A stretch of 64,000 nt of DNA from Ceratodon purpureus (lineage: Eukaryota > Streptophyta > Bryopsida > Pseudoditrichales > Ditrichaceae). A model generated the notes under the pieces. It was not told the origin of the DNA. It ran no database searches and saw only the letters and a list, made by a program, of their open reading frames with translations. The stretch spans positions 34,563,020 through 34,627,019 of the forward strand of contig CM026426.1 in assembly GCA_014871385.1 (NCBI GenBank). The letters are read 5' to 3'. The position numbers were made by a program, and so were the translations under genes. Position 1 is the first letter of the stretch. Each line of letters starts with the position of its first letter. This document shows positions 11,995 through 21,852 of the stretch, piece by piece.

Positions 11995-12981
11995 GAACAT
12001 TTGTGGTATGATGCACGCGACTTGTGGAATGGATTAGAACGCATTCTAGTCTCGGTGTGGGTGCCAGGTAAGGAACTTCATGCTTTAGAGGAATTCACAT
12101 ACATTCCTCACTCCAGAGCATCCACACTTGCATCTATCCACTTTAGTAAGATGGAGGAGACTGTTTTCTGTGGATTAACGTGTTCACCCGAGGAAGGTTC
12201 TTCAAGCCCTGGTCATACCAACAGGGCTTTTCTTCAAGAATGCAATGATGGCTGCAGCTGCAAGTGGTCGTGTGGCAACAGAGTAGTCCAGCGAGGTTAT
12301 CCATTCCCCTTCAAGTGTTTTGGACTAGTTCGAAGGGGTGGGGACTGCGAGCAACTAGCCCCATTCAGAAAGGGAGTTTTGTGTTTGAATATACAGGGGA
12401 GATTGTTACAAATGCGGAGCTCATGCAACGGAGGGCTACTGCGAAGCTAGGGAAATCAGAGGCATTTACACTAGCACTAGATGCTAATTGGAAATCCGAG
12501 CAAGTAGTAAACGATGATGTCGCGTTGTGCATAGACGGCACAAATCTCTCTAATGTCTCCCGATTTGTAAACCACAGGTATGAGTATTTTCTGTACACTG
12601 GATCCCTTGTAAATGTGTCTAATTGTGGGTATAGCACTACTGAGGATTCATGCATGTAGTTGGTTTCTTTCTCCATTTCTCACTACATGTGGTCGTTTGT
12701 TGATCAGATGTGAGGATGCCAACCTTATTGACGTGCCAGTGAGAGTCAACAGCAACCATGGTGGAGTGTACCATGTTGCCTACTTCGCACGATTTAATAT
12801 TCCAGCATTTGAAGAACTAACCTGGGACTATGGTTGTAGTTTTCAGAGACCAGAAGTGAATGCTGTTGATGCCGTTTTTCCTTTCCATTGTAAGTGTGGT
12901 AGCACTCACTGCCGTGACATTGTAACCGAAGAACCCCCTATTCTTCTTGTAGTCGATCTTCTTGCTAATTCTATGGAATGA
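11995..12981 (+). pseudogene. SUVR-type SET-domain histone lysine methyltransferase, frameshifted
   Basis: Two exons: 11,995-12,577 and 12,708-12,981 (donor GTATGA, acceptor GATCAG). The first holds a pre-SET-like segment with ECNDGCSC and CGNRVVQRG, then the SET core (GWGLRA, FVFEYTGEI, SRFVNH). The second continues with RCEDANLIDVPV, ELTWDYG and a post-SET CKCGSTHC. The NHRC-x-DANL signature is that of plant SUVR1/2/4-like enzymes, known to methylate H3K9 in chromatin. A single-base frame change near 12,298 separates the pre-SET segment from the SET core, so as written no full protein is made. An isolated error in the sequence is possible. It lies about 130 bp after the basic tail of gene B on the same strand, and the acceptor at 11,994 suggests it may be the C-terminal half of gene B. 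Confidence 0.75.
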
Positions 12982-13040
12982 TACTAAAGAGGTTATGATT
13001 CGTGGCATGTAGTCCCAGGTTACACAGAGGCTATTCTTCA

Positions 13041-13260
13041 AAAGCGTGGACCACAGTTCGTTTCTTTTGAATCCACATTAACCAAATATTCATGCCCTTC
13101 AGAAAGACTGGCCGCTCGTGCTAATTCCTGTACAAATCTTGTACTACATGTACAGAAATTGTACATTTTATTACAATATACTACATTCTGTATCATTTCT
13201 GTCCACTGCTAGCTTCTATTAGACTTAAATGAAAATTGCAAGTCACTTTGTTCACAATGC
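13041..13260. other. GTAC cluster downstream of the SET gene
   Basis: 13,128-13,175 contains four GTAC motifs in about 45 bp, immediately 3' of the SET gene. The piggyBac element starts at the TTAA at 13,261. Confidence 0.5.
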
Positions 13261-13264
13261 TTAA

Positions 13265-13278
13265 CCCCTAAAGGACCA
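13265..13278 (+). repeat. piggyBac terminal inverted repeat, left
   Basis: CCCCTAAAGGACCA directly follows TTAA. It is the exact reverse complement of 19,379-19,392. The match stops after 14 bp. Confidence 0.93.
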
Positions 13279-14399
13279 AGGTGTTTTGGAACCTCCAAGC
13301 TCCAAAACTGTGATTTTTGACCCACTTGGAGAAGTTTACGTATGTTTCATTTTTTTTTACTTTTCTGGTATTTCCAACCGTAAGATCTTGAACCTAACTA
13401 CCTGCACTTACATCATAATAAATTTCAACCGTTGGATCTTTACCATTTGTGAAATTATAACGTTCAAAGTTCACTGAAAAGTTTTTTTTGCCTTTGCCCG
13501 AAAGGAGCCTCTAAATGGTGCAAAGGGAGACTTGATGATCATTGTCCCCAACATTTTGCTCATATTTTTTTCTATATAGGGAACTAAGTTGGGCACCTCC
13601 ATGAAAAATTTTAGACCTAGATTCATTTTTTACAACCTTCATGCAGAATTCTTTGTAGGAGGTGGTCTAAAAACATGAACAAGGTCACAATGGGGGTGGT
13701 GTTGAAGATCTACCATCAAAACAATTTTTTTTTCAAATCGCAACGGTCAAAACATAGCTTTGTGTGAATGAAAAATTTGAGTGAAATTTTTTTCTAAAAA
13801 AGATAAAATCTCAATTCATGCCAAATTTTGAAAGGAAACCTATGTATATGCATTGTGAAAATCCAGTGGGCAGCATGCAATATTGGAAACCCTCTTCCAC
13901 CCGAACGGGCCCAATGCAAAGAGGGTGTCAGAATCATAAGTAATCTGCAGCCACAATAAATTCTACGCAAATAAAGTCCTAGATAGATCTAAAGAAGGGG
14001 TAGGTCAATAAAGGATAAGGCTTCCAAGTGGCATTACAGCCGTTGCAAAAGGAATCTGTTGGGTTTTTTGGCCTAGCTGTGAAAGGAGCTGATTTGCTCA
14101 AGCTCTGATTTGGAGACTGAGAGAAGGATGCTATTTCTGAGTAGCATGCTAGAAATTCGCTATTTCTGAATTGGGTTGGGGAGAGAAGGGGGGGTAATTG
14201 GGCCCGCGACGAAGGGTGGGGGGGGGGTTGGAAAAGCACCCTGGCTGCTCTGCAGGTGCAATTGCATGCCACATATGGTCACCCCTTAGTGGAATTTGCA
14301 ACCCCCAGTCCCCATTACAGTCTCTGTGCTGTGCCCAAGCTGGTCCATGCCTGTGCATCGCAATCCCAAAAAATGTGACCAAAGTAGTTGATGAAAAAA

Positions 14400-15165
14400 A
14401 TAAATCAACATGAAATTTGGTAAGACTTAGAAGTTGACATAGATTCATGTAAAAAAAAAAAGGGGAAAAAGAAGCAAACAAAAAATAGGATGATGTAAAG
14501 AGTGGGTATAGGGTGAGATTTAGAGAGACATAAAAGATGATATGGATTCATGGGGAAAAAAAAAAAAAAAAAAAAAAAAAAACAAACAAAAAATAGGATG
14601 ATGTAAAGAGGTAAGTTTATGGTGGAATTTGGTGAAACTTAGAAGATGACATGGATTCATGCCAAAAAAAAAAAGGGAGGGGGGAAAAAAGAAGCAAACA
14701 AAAAATAGGATGATGTAAAGAGTAGGTCTAGGGTGAAATTTAGAGAGACATAGAAGATGATATGGATTCATGGGGGAAAAAAAAAAAAAAAAAAAAAAAA
14801 ACAAACAAAAAATAGGATGATGTAAAGAGGTAAGTTTATGGTGGAATTTGGTGAAACTTAGAAGATGACATGGATTCATGCCAAAAAAAAAATGGGGGGG
14901 GGGGGGGGGGAAAAAGAAGCAAACAAAAAATAGGATGATGTAAAGAGTAGGTCTAGGGTGAAATTTAGAGAGACATAGAAGATGATATGGATTCATGGGG
15001 AAAAAAAAAAAAAAAAAAAAAAAAACAAACAAAAAATAGGATGATGTAAAGAGGTAAGTTTATGGTGAAATTTGGTGAAACTTAGAAGATGACATGGATT
15101 CATGCCAAAAAAAAAAAAAAAACCACATGATGGGATGATGTAAAAAGTAAGACTTACATGGCTAG
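14400..15165. repeat. Dimeric tandem array with poly-A tracts inside piggyBac
   Basis: Two related subunits of about 110 bp alternate, giving a period near 220-230 bp. Both contain taggatgatgtaaagag, a gaaattt(a/g)g block, gatga(c/t)atggattcatg and a long A run. One type has gagagacata and an uninterrupted poly-A; the other has gtgaaactta and poly-A broken by G runs. About three and a half dimers are present between the 3' end of the transposase and the left terminus. The 170-residue Phe/Pro-rich open frame on the minus strand is an artefact of the A tracts. Confidence 0.85.
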
Positions 15166-15169
15166 AAAG

Positions 15170-18160
15170 CTAGGTTCGTCGTTGTCGTTGGTTGTGGAGC
15201 TCGGTGTGCCACCTCTCAAAACACCCACGTTGGAGGCACATCCATTTCTTCCCGCAATTGTGACAATACCAATTCGGAGCATGTGTTTTACAAACAACAC
15301 ATTGCCGCCGTAAAGTGGATCTCCTAGGAACACATATCACCGGGTCCCTTGGAAGTGCGGGAAAGTCGGTTGGAGTAGAAGTCGTCCTTGGCCAACCCAC
15401 AAGTAAGGCCTCACATAGACCCTTCTTGAATTGAAGATGGGTCATAGGAGTAACCGGTCTCCGCCTCACATTGAATTGGGCCACACAATCCAAGTAGTAA
15501 ATATACATATTCACCACCGACATGTCCAAGAGGAAGAAAAAAATGCGATGCCACCATTTGTGACTCCGGACTTGGCAACTATAGGATGCCCGGAGTTGAT
15601 CCGCGACGTCAACCCCCCTCATATGAGTTGTATACTCTAATAGAACCGGTGAGGTTTGAATGAATTCTCGAGTTGCACCATTTCGCCGAGGAACCACCAC
15701 AACCTTCTCACATGGAGCTTGAATCGGTAAAGCATGGGTAGAAATAAGTCGCACCGGCTTCTTATCTTTCCACATTACACATGAGATAGTCCCGGAGTCA
15801 TGCATTCTCCATAATGTTGTGCCTTGGGGCACATTCTTGAGTGCACTTGTGTTTTTCAAACACAATGGAAGGCCAATCCGATTAGCCCGTATGGTTCCAC
15901 TTGCATACACTCCCTTAGCTAAAAGTGTAGTGAAAAGTCCGATACTAGTAAAGTAGTTATCCATAGTGACACAATGGCCTACACCCCATAGGCCATCAAG
16001 CAACCTTAGAACTACGTTATGTGCCAATCGTGCATCCCGATGTAATATTGGTTGTGGCTCTTCTAATGGAGGAGGATTTATCCCATTGTCTTTCCCGCAA
16101 TATATCTCAAAGTTCCATACGAATTTAGAAGTAGAACATGCCAAACACCACACTTTCAAACCCCACTTTTGGGGCTTTTTTGGCATGTATTGGCGAATTG
16201 GGGAATAAGTCCCCTTGTATCTTATCATCATTTCATCAATTGTAAGAAATTTCCCCAAACACCATGCCATTTTGCATCTCTCACGAATTGCATCAACAAG
16301 CCACCTCGTTTGACCAATTTTGTCATAGCCCGGATCATCCCTAGAAATCCCATCCATATTTGTAAGATGCAAACACCTCCTAATTTCCTCATACCGGCGC
16401 CTACAATATATGCTTGATATAACGGGGCATTTGAAAAGGTCATCCCGCATCCAATAAGTCCTCAAGTTGGGTTGAACCTTCAAACCCATAAATAATGCTA
16501 GTGCCATGAATGCTTTGAGGCCACATATGGTCAAATTCTCCCACTTAGGACCACCCTTGGTATGCCCGAAATCATCTAGAGGAGCATTAGCATACCGATT
16601 TGTCTCCTCCACAATGGTAGATAATATTTGGGGAGTCCAAAATAATGTAAATAATTCCATAAAACTTGGTAAAACACGGTGGTTTCGAGATGTGCCTCTT
16701 CTAAGACCCGAAAATGGGTTAGGCATAGGACTGTACATAATTCTTGGGTTTCCCCAAGTTGAATCTCTAAATTCAAATCGCAGCCCTTCTCCTTCTTGGC
16801 CTAATCCCTCACTGTCCCCACCATCACTATCTGAGGCAAAGTCCATCTCTGGAAAATCCTCACTATCCCGACCATGCGCATTACCAATTCCACCATCATG
16901 CAATCTTTCCCTTCTACGTCCTAAATTCCCACCACGGTTATTGTTAGGCAGTCGCTCCTCTTCATTATTCTGGTCACCAATTTCTCCAAAATCAGGACTT
17001 GGCTGCTGCTGAAAAACACCATCAAAAACGGTCGGGTGGCTGTCACCGGGGTGCAAGCCATCGTCGCCATGCTTATACCCATGCCCATCCAAAACAAAAT
17101 TAGAGGCCAGGTGGGAAAAGCCCTCAACGCCACTATTCCCTCTGCTGAAAAAAGTATTCTGGACCGGTTCCCCTCCCCCCGCGTCCCCACCATGGCTTGG
17201 TTCCCCTCCCCTCCCGTCCCCACCATGATGGGGTTCCCCTCCCCCCACATCCCCGTCTTCTAACGCTGTGACGCGTGGCAGAGAAGCCCCGCCGAGGCTT
17301 GGCGCGGTCGACCAGTCTGGCACCCACGCGGGTCTCGCCCGGTCCCCGCCGATGCCCAGTTGCCCCCCGCCTTCGGCACTGCAGGCCGGGGTCGCGGTTG
17401 ACGTCGACGCCCCTTCGGCGCCTCGACCTCCCGACTGCAGGCTCCCTCTCTCCATTTCGGTGCCCCCGCCCCTTGCTCCTTCGACGTACACTCCCCCAGC
17501 ATCCTTTCTGACATTTCTCCGCTTCATACCTCTCCTCCCGTAATTCCTAGCTTGTATCAAAAGTTCTGGTGGCCATAGCATATTTTCAAGTCCTCCTCCA
17601 TATTCATTGTCAGAATCCGAATCTGTTGCATCTAGAAATTCGTCTTCACTTGAGTATTGTGCATGAGCTTGCTCTTGGGAAGGCAAATAGTTCCCATCAA
17701 ACACAATTTCAGTATCAGGTAGATCAAAAGTCTCCACAGTAGGTCCCATGTCTGGAAGCTCATCGATCTGCACAGGTGAAAATTCGTCATCGTAATCAGA
17801 GGGAGAGGTGGGTGGACTCAATGCTGCCTCTGGTTCTTGCTGAAGTCTTGAGCTCCGGCGCACTGGAATCCCCTCCCACTCCATCTGCACCCAAATTTCA
17901 CACGTTAGGTTCATGAGATTACACAGGGTTTGAGAGGCTTTGAGAGGCTTCGGTTTTACTTTGCTGGCAGGTTTTGGAACTACTGTAGGCTCTACAAGTC
18001 CAGTCGTTGCATCTGTTATAGTCCTAGGATTGCCTCTGTATTCTGTGCAACAAGTGCTCGACACCAACATGTGCCAGGTTAGTTTTACACTTTGCATGAA
18101 TTCTCTGAACAGAAAGTTCACCTCCTTTGACCGCTTCGACGATCGCCTCCGAGGCGGCAT
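15170..18160 (-). CDS. piggyBac transposase, intact
   Basis: A 996-codon frame. DDE-type transposase that cuts and pastes the element at TTAA. The N-terminal third is acidic and low complexity; the transposase domain starts near PNPFSGLRRG. The three catalytic aspartates align as D642 (LTIDEMMIRYKG), D734 (VTMDNYFTS) and D851 (MRGVDVADQLR), spaced like the D-D-D of piggyBac. The C-terminus has the cysteine-rich zinc-binding domain starting at C954 (C-x2-C, C-x2-C and further Cys/His). At 996 residues it is longer than the about 600 of insect piggyBac because of the N-terminal extension. Start is uncertain: ATG at 18,160 gives the longest frame, but a splice acceptor (GGGTGCAG) precedes an internal ATG at 17,884 (MEWEGIPVRRSSR). 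The real N-terminus may therefore start there or be spliced from the upstream ORF. No stop or frameshift seen. Confidence 0.93.
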   Translation of the reverse strand: MPPRRRSSKRSKEVNFLFREFMQSVKLTWHMLVSSTCCTEYRGNPRTITDATTGLVEPTVVPKPASKVKPKPLKASQTLCNLMNLTCEIWVQMEWEGIPVRRSSRLQQEPEAALSPPTSPSDYDDEFSPVQIDELPDMGPTVETFDLPDTEIVFDGNYLPSQEQAHAQYSSEDEFLDATDSDSDNEYGGGLENMLWPPELLIQARNYGRRGMKRRNVRKDAGGVYVEGARGGGTEMERGSLQSGGRGAEGASTSTATPACSAEGGGQLGIGGDRARPAWVPDWSTAPSLGGASLPRVTALEDGDVGGGEPHHGGDGRGGEPSHGGDAGGGEPVQNTFFSRGNSGVEGFSHLASNFVLDGHGYKHGDDGLHPGDSHPTVFDGVFQQQPSPDFGEIGDQNNEEERLPNNNRGGNLGRRRERLHDGGIGNAHGRDSEDFPEMDFASDSDGGDSEGLGQEGEGLRFEFRDSTWGNPRIMYSPMPNPFSGLRRGTSRNHRVLPSFMELFTLFWTPQILSTIVEETNRYANAPLDDFGHTKGGPKWENLTICGLKAFMALALFMGLKVQPNLRTYWMRDDLFKCPVISSIYCRRRYEEIRRCLHLTNMDGISRDDPGYDKIGQTRWLVDAIRERCKMAWCLGKFLTIDEMMIRYKGTYSPIRQYMPKKPQKWGLKVWCLACSTSKFVWNFEIYCGKDNGINPPPLEEPQPILHRDARLAHNVVLRLLDGLWGVGHCVTMDNYFTSIGLFTTLLAKGVYASGTIRANRIGLPLCLKNTSALKNVPQGTTLWRMHDSGTISCVMWKDKKPVRLISTHALPIQAPCEKVVVVPRRNGATREFIQTSPVLLEYTTHMRGVDVADQLRASYSCQVRSHKWWHRIFFFLLDMSVVNMYIYYLDCVAQFNVRRRPVTPMTHLQFKKGLCEALLVGWPRTTSTPTDFPALPRDPVICVPRRSTLRRQCVVCKTHAPNWYCHNCGKKWMCLQRGCFERWHTELHNQRQRRT

Positions 18161-18851
18161 GATCTTCGTCAGGAAAGGTTAGTCTCACAATCTCTAGAAA
18201 TTCCTTTTCAAAAACCTGTTGCTCGACCCAACCAAGAAGGTGCGCTGCCTGTCTGTAAAAATGATGTCTGTAATTGTTAGCTCGAGGCTGCTTCGGCCAT
18301 GCACGGGACTTCTTGCGAATTTGAAGTTGACGCAAGTACTGCCTGTCTAAGAGGAGCACCAAGGATTTGGTAAGGCTAGATCCCAGCCCCTTACGGAGAC
18401 CCCATGCCCGGAGCCGCTGTGCAGGAGAGAGGGGCGGTGCGAGCTCCGTCGACGGAGAGACAAGCACCTCTAGCGGTCCAGTACCCTCCGAACCCACTGT
18501 CGAAGCTGCTTGCAGCGAGAGCGCTGATCCCGCCTCCAGCCCGCCGCACTTCAACGTTGTCACAGTTGCGTCTAAAATGACATCGCTGCTCCCTGCTCCC
18601 CCTCCCAAACTCCGCCCACGCTTAGACTCCGGAACCTCCTCCACCTGCTTGACTGTAAGCTCGACCCTCTTCAAACGCCGTAGCTTTGTGCATGGTTCGG
18701 TACCGCAACTCTCTGTCGCAGCCCTCTCTAATCCCTGTGTCTCTCTCACTAATCCCTCCTCTGCTCCAGATCTCTCATTCGGTGAAACTGCAAGTTTCCT
18801 CGCAGCATTTTCTGTGCATGAGCCTCGGATTCCATGACCTGAAGCCTCCAT
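18024..18851 (-). CDS. Second piggyBac-borne ORF, upstream of and overlapping the transposase
   Basis: A 275-codon frame beginning at an ATG at 18,851 inside the element and overlapping the first 137 bases of the long transposase ORF in another frame. The N-terminal part is low complexity, with a basic KLRRLKR cluster. The C-terminal 100 residues look globular (YRQAAHLLGWVEQQVF, FLEIVRLTFPDEDH, VKGGELSVQRIHAKC). I do not recognise the fold. It could be an accessory protein of the element, or a 5' exon spliced to the transposase exon whose acceptor lies at 17,885. The frame differs from the transposase, so splicing, not read-through, would be needed for a fusion. Confidence 0.6.
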   Translation of the reverse strand: MEASGHGIRGSCTENAARKLAVSPNERSGAEEGLVRETQGLERAATESCGTEPCTKLRRLKRVELTVKQVEEVPESKRGRSLGGGAGSSDVILDATVTTLKCGGLEAGSALSLQAASTVGSEGTGPLEVLVSPSTELAPPLSPAQRLRAWGLRKGLGSSLTKSLVLLLDRQYLRQLQIRKKSRAWPKQPRANNYRHHFYRQAAHLLGWVEQQVFEKEFLEIVRLTFPDEDHAASEAIVEAVKGGELSVQRIHAKCKTNLAHVGVEHLLHRIQRQS

Positions 18852-19378
18852 GATTCTGATCCTGAAAATATTGTAGTTGCTGTGATTTCTGACTGTTTGA
18901 TTGAAGGAGATTCAGTGACTTTGTGTATATATTCTTGTTTGTTCAAACGTTCATATTGACTGAGAGACTTTGGATTCTCGGGGCATTGTCATGGTAGCCG
19001 TCGTTCATGAGATTACAATCAGATTCATAATGGTTGATGACTTACAGGTGGCTCCATTCTCCATCAATGCTAAACTGGGTTTTGCTAAACCCATGCTAAA
19101 CCCACTGCCCTCACCTAAACATTGTCCAGTGCCCAAGCTGCTGCCCCCTCTGACGCCCTCTTCGCTGATTTGCCCAGGCTGCAGCCCGCCCTGCCCTATT
19201 TGGGTTTCAAAACTAAAATGTGGCGTAAAAAATTCTCATTTTTGAATTTGACTTTGAAATTTTTACCACTCAAAGATTAGATGTTTCCCTACATCTCCTA
19301 AAAATTACAGTCCAAAATATTGAAATATGGACCTTCATCTAAGCTGCCCAAAACAGCAAAAAGCAGTTTCCGCTTTCC

Positions 19379-19392
19379 TGGTCCTTTAGGGG
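19379..19392 (-). repeat. piggyBac terminal inverted repeat, right
   Basis: TGGTCCTTTAGGGG, followed by TTAA. Exact reverse complement of the left end at 13,265-13,278. Confidence 0.93.
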
Positions 19393-19497
19393 TTAATGTT
19401 ATTTTCTTCTTCATCTACTTAGCACATTGGAAAGGAATTTTATAAGTGCCTTAAATGAGATGCGAGTCCAAGCATCAGATATGAAGAGTTCATACCA

Positions 19498-20320
19498 TTA
19501 ATCTTTGAAATTCAAATATAAAATATAAACTACGAAGCAAAGCTCTCTCATAGTCCTTACCGTGTTTGCATTGCGATATCTCAATTTTTGAACCCGGTTC
19601 ACATAGGGAAATATATGGATCCATAATTCAAGCACTACAATCAAATTAAATATAAAATTGCCATCAAATTGAAATTGTTGTTCAAAAATTTCCATTAAGT
19701 TGATCCTTAAAGTACAATGCAGACATGAAAGCTCGCTCAAAGGAAATCTGCTCCAATAGTAATGAAAATTTTAAATTGTGGTCTATCGATGTTTTGGTGA
19801 GACCCAAATGTATGGTCTTGGAACCACCTTTTTTCTCTTGACTGCAACTAGAGAGTGTGATTCCTACTATCACCAAGCAAGGCCCTCAAATGATTCAGTT
19901 CACAACAAATTAATTCGTCTAGTGACGCCGTCTCCAATCTTTCATTGCCGATTGGTTTTGTAAGGGCCTAAGAATTCTTAAAGATGTTCCACTTCACGTT
20001 AAATTGATACGACTGATATTCATCTTTCGGAATCCAGCGGCACTCTGTATATGAATCATAGTCCCACTTTGCCAACCTCAAGCAAGCGTATTCAGGACTA
20101 TTATCAATCTCTCTTTTTCAAAGTAAAGAAACTGTACGAGCATTCTCAATGTCTTTAAATGTAACCATTGCTGGTGGAGTATAAAATGGAGAACAAGCCA
20201 CGGAATCCCACGGGTCATTTCGAGTTGTCATACGGTTGAGTAGATTTTTGTAAAATGGTCTCACAAGCTACAACCTCCAGCGAATTGGACATCCTCTTCA
20301 AAAAAATTTATATTATTAAA
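19498..20320 (-). pseudogene. Decayed coding remnant, unrecognised
   Basis: On the minus strand the sequence reads as protein in pieces with stops and frame changes. One stretch carries WDSVACSPFYTPPAMVTFKD, then (after a TGA) EYACLRLAKWDYDSYTECRW. The next carries TKPIGNERLETASLDELI. A third, in shifted frames, carries ERAFMSALYFKDQLNGNF and FDGNFIFNLIVVLELW. The composition is protein-like and not AT-driven, which argues for a dead gene. The remnant ends close to the piggyBac insertion at 19,396. I do not recognise the family. Confidence 0.4.
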
Positions 20321-21189
20321 GATTACTTAATTTTCCCTAAACCATGGTAGCAAAGTCATTTACTTGCAATTCAATACTTTCAAATTTTTTTTGTATCAAA
20401 AAATAATTATAATATAGAAATTGAAATCCGAGTAAACACTTTTCTTAAGCTTCAAAAGTATATACCAATATAATATAAATAAGTGTTTTTAAATTTTTAT
20501 CTAAACAAAGTAAAAAAATACAGTGAAGCAACCTACTCTTCAATTCGAGTCTCCTGAAAGAGAAAGAGCCAGTTTATTTTACTTACGAACTACAACACTC
20601 AGATTTCACAATATAGCGCATGCAGCACACTTCCCCAAGTGCCGAATACTGGATTCAATGCCTCTCTCTTTCGCACAACAAGTCCATCGCACTGCACTCC
20701 TGTTATTTCAATTTTCGCACTTCACTCCAACTATCTCAGTTTTTTGCGAGCGTGGAATTTGATGTCCGGTATTTTGGTTTTGAAGTCAAGCAAGTTCGAT
20801 TGAACAGAGTCACGTCTCTTCCCAAACACTGCGACAATGAATTAATGTACAAATGTTGTACTACCTATACTCAAAGTGTACAGTGTATACATGTATTGTA
20901 CATTATGTACATTATTTGCACACTGTAAACTTTGAACAGTTCTGCTCGATTGTCGTAATTGCACCATAATTATTGGGATTAGTCTCCCGGTCTCATACTT
21001 AAGGCGTGTTTGATCGGGGTTAAGAGTCAAGGGTTTGGGAGAACACTAGAGTCCATCATGTTTCAACAGTACATGAAAACTGATGGGCTCGTTCCATTGG
21101 GCTTCGAAGGAAGTGCTCCACTTCGGAACAATGGAGGTATTCTCTAAACCCATTGACACCCCCGCCACCATTTGGACCCTTAAACAACA

Positions 21190-21410
21190 GCCTATTACAT
21201 CATCAGGGTATGATCATGCAACTTTGCCAAATATTATTCCCATTTCATATCATCTCATGTGAAATGTAAAGCTGAATAGTGTACTCAGTGAGTACTTAGT
21301 GTACTAATTCTGTTCTCTGTGTATTAGTTTTGTTACTAATGTCCCAAGTTATAGGGGCGGCAATCCCAGCGGCGAAGTACGTAGAAGAATGCCTGATGCT
21401 GGACAATGTC
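21190..21410 (+). repeat. Partial copy of the gene B intron 11,133-11,279 and its exon edges
   Basis: 21,190-21,410 matches 11,117-11,336 nearly base for base, in the same orientation. It covers the exon end (attacatcatca), the whole intron with its GTAC motifs, and the start of the next exon (ggcaatcccagcggcgaag). The donor has changed from AGGTATGTAC to GGGTATGATC. Sequence on either side is unrelated to gene B. It is therefore a fragment of another family member, not a full gene. Confidence 0.85.
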
Positions 21411-21564
21411 AGTAAAGTCGTAATTTCATTCATAATTACAACTGCATACTTCAACAATGACCAGGTATACGAAAAATGTAATTTTTGAATTTTTAAATAC
21501 ATAAAGTCGTACAAGAAATGTTCTAAAATTCTATCCACCGTCTGCTTACCAAAACCACAAGAAA

Positions 21565-21852
21565 CTAACATTCCATTGCATTCTCTAGATTGTCCATCTC
21601 TTCCTCACACATCCCTTCATAGAAGTCATTCCACATAGCTTGGATCTCAACTTCTGTCCATTTAAGACTACTTCTGCGCTTGCACTTCTTCCTCCTATGC
21701 TCCTTCCTCTTAACTTTTACACAATTTAAACAACAATAGAAAACATAAAATAACAGCATAAGAATGCATCCTATGACTAGAAAACCTTCGAAGGAACCTT
21801 CTTCTTCCAAGTCTGCTGAAACCAAAGTATGGTCCATCGAGTCACTGCAAAA
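21565..21852 (-). CDS. Putative terminal exon coding a single-pass membrane protein
   Basis: The open frame follows an acceptor-like TATTTTGCAG. It encodes an acidic lead (MDHTLVSADLEEEGSFEG), one hydrophobic segment (FLVIGCILMLLFYVFYC), a strongly basic stop-transfer stretch (KVKRKEHRRKKCKRR) and a short acidic tail ending at TAG. The arrangement predicts one membrane span with the basic side in the cytosol. It is unrelated to its neighbours and unrecognised. It may be a fragment or a chance frame. Confidence 0.35.
   Translation of the reverse strand, partial: FCSDSMDHTLVSADLEEEGSFEGFLVIGCILMLLFYVFYCCLNCVKVKRKEHRRKKCKRRSSLKWTEVEIQAMWNDFYEGMCEEEMDNLENAMEC

Larger units (their letters stand above)
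13261..19396 (-). mobile_element. Complete piggyBac element with TTAA target duplications
   Basis: The element is bounded by TTAA at 13,261-13,264 and 19,393-19,396. Immediately inside are perfect 14-bp inverted repeats CCCCTAAAGGACCA (13,265-13,278, and its complement at 19,379-19,392). The body is 6,128 bp. piggyBac transposons target and duplicate TTAA and excise without a footprint. Inside are the transposase (minus strand), a second overlapping ORF upstream of it, and a tandem array in the 3' non-coding part. The ends and the transposase frame are intact, so this is the youngest-looking mobile element in the window. Confidence 0.93.

Noticed and set aside
14520-15032. 170-codon Phe-rich minus-strand frame
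   Set aside because: It is the reverse of long poly-A tracts in the piggyBac tandem array.
17133-17514. Short Pro/Arg-rich plus and minus frames
   Set aside because: Shadows of the GC-rich low-complexity N-terminal part of the piggyBac transposase.
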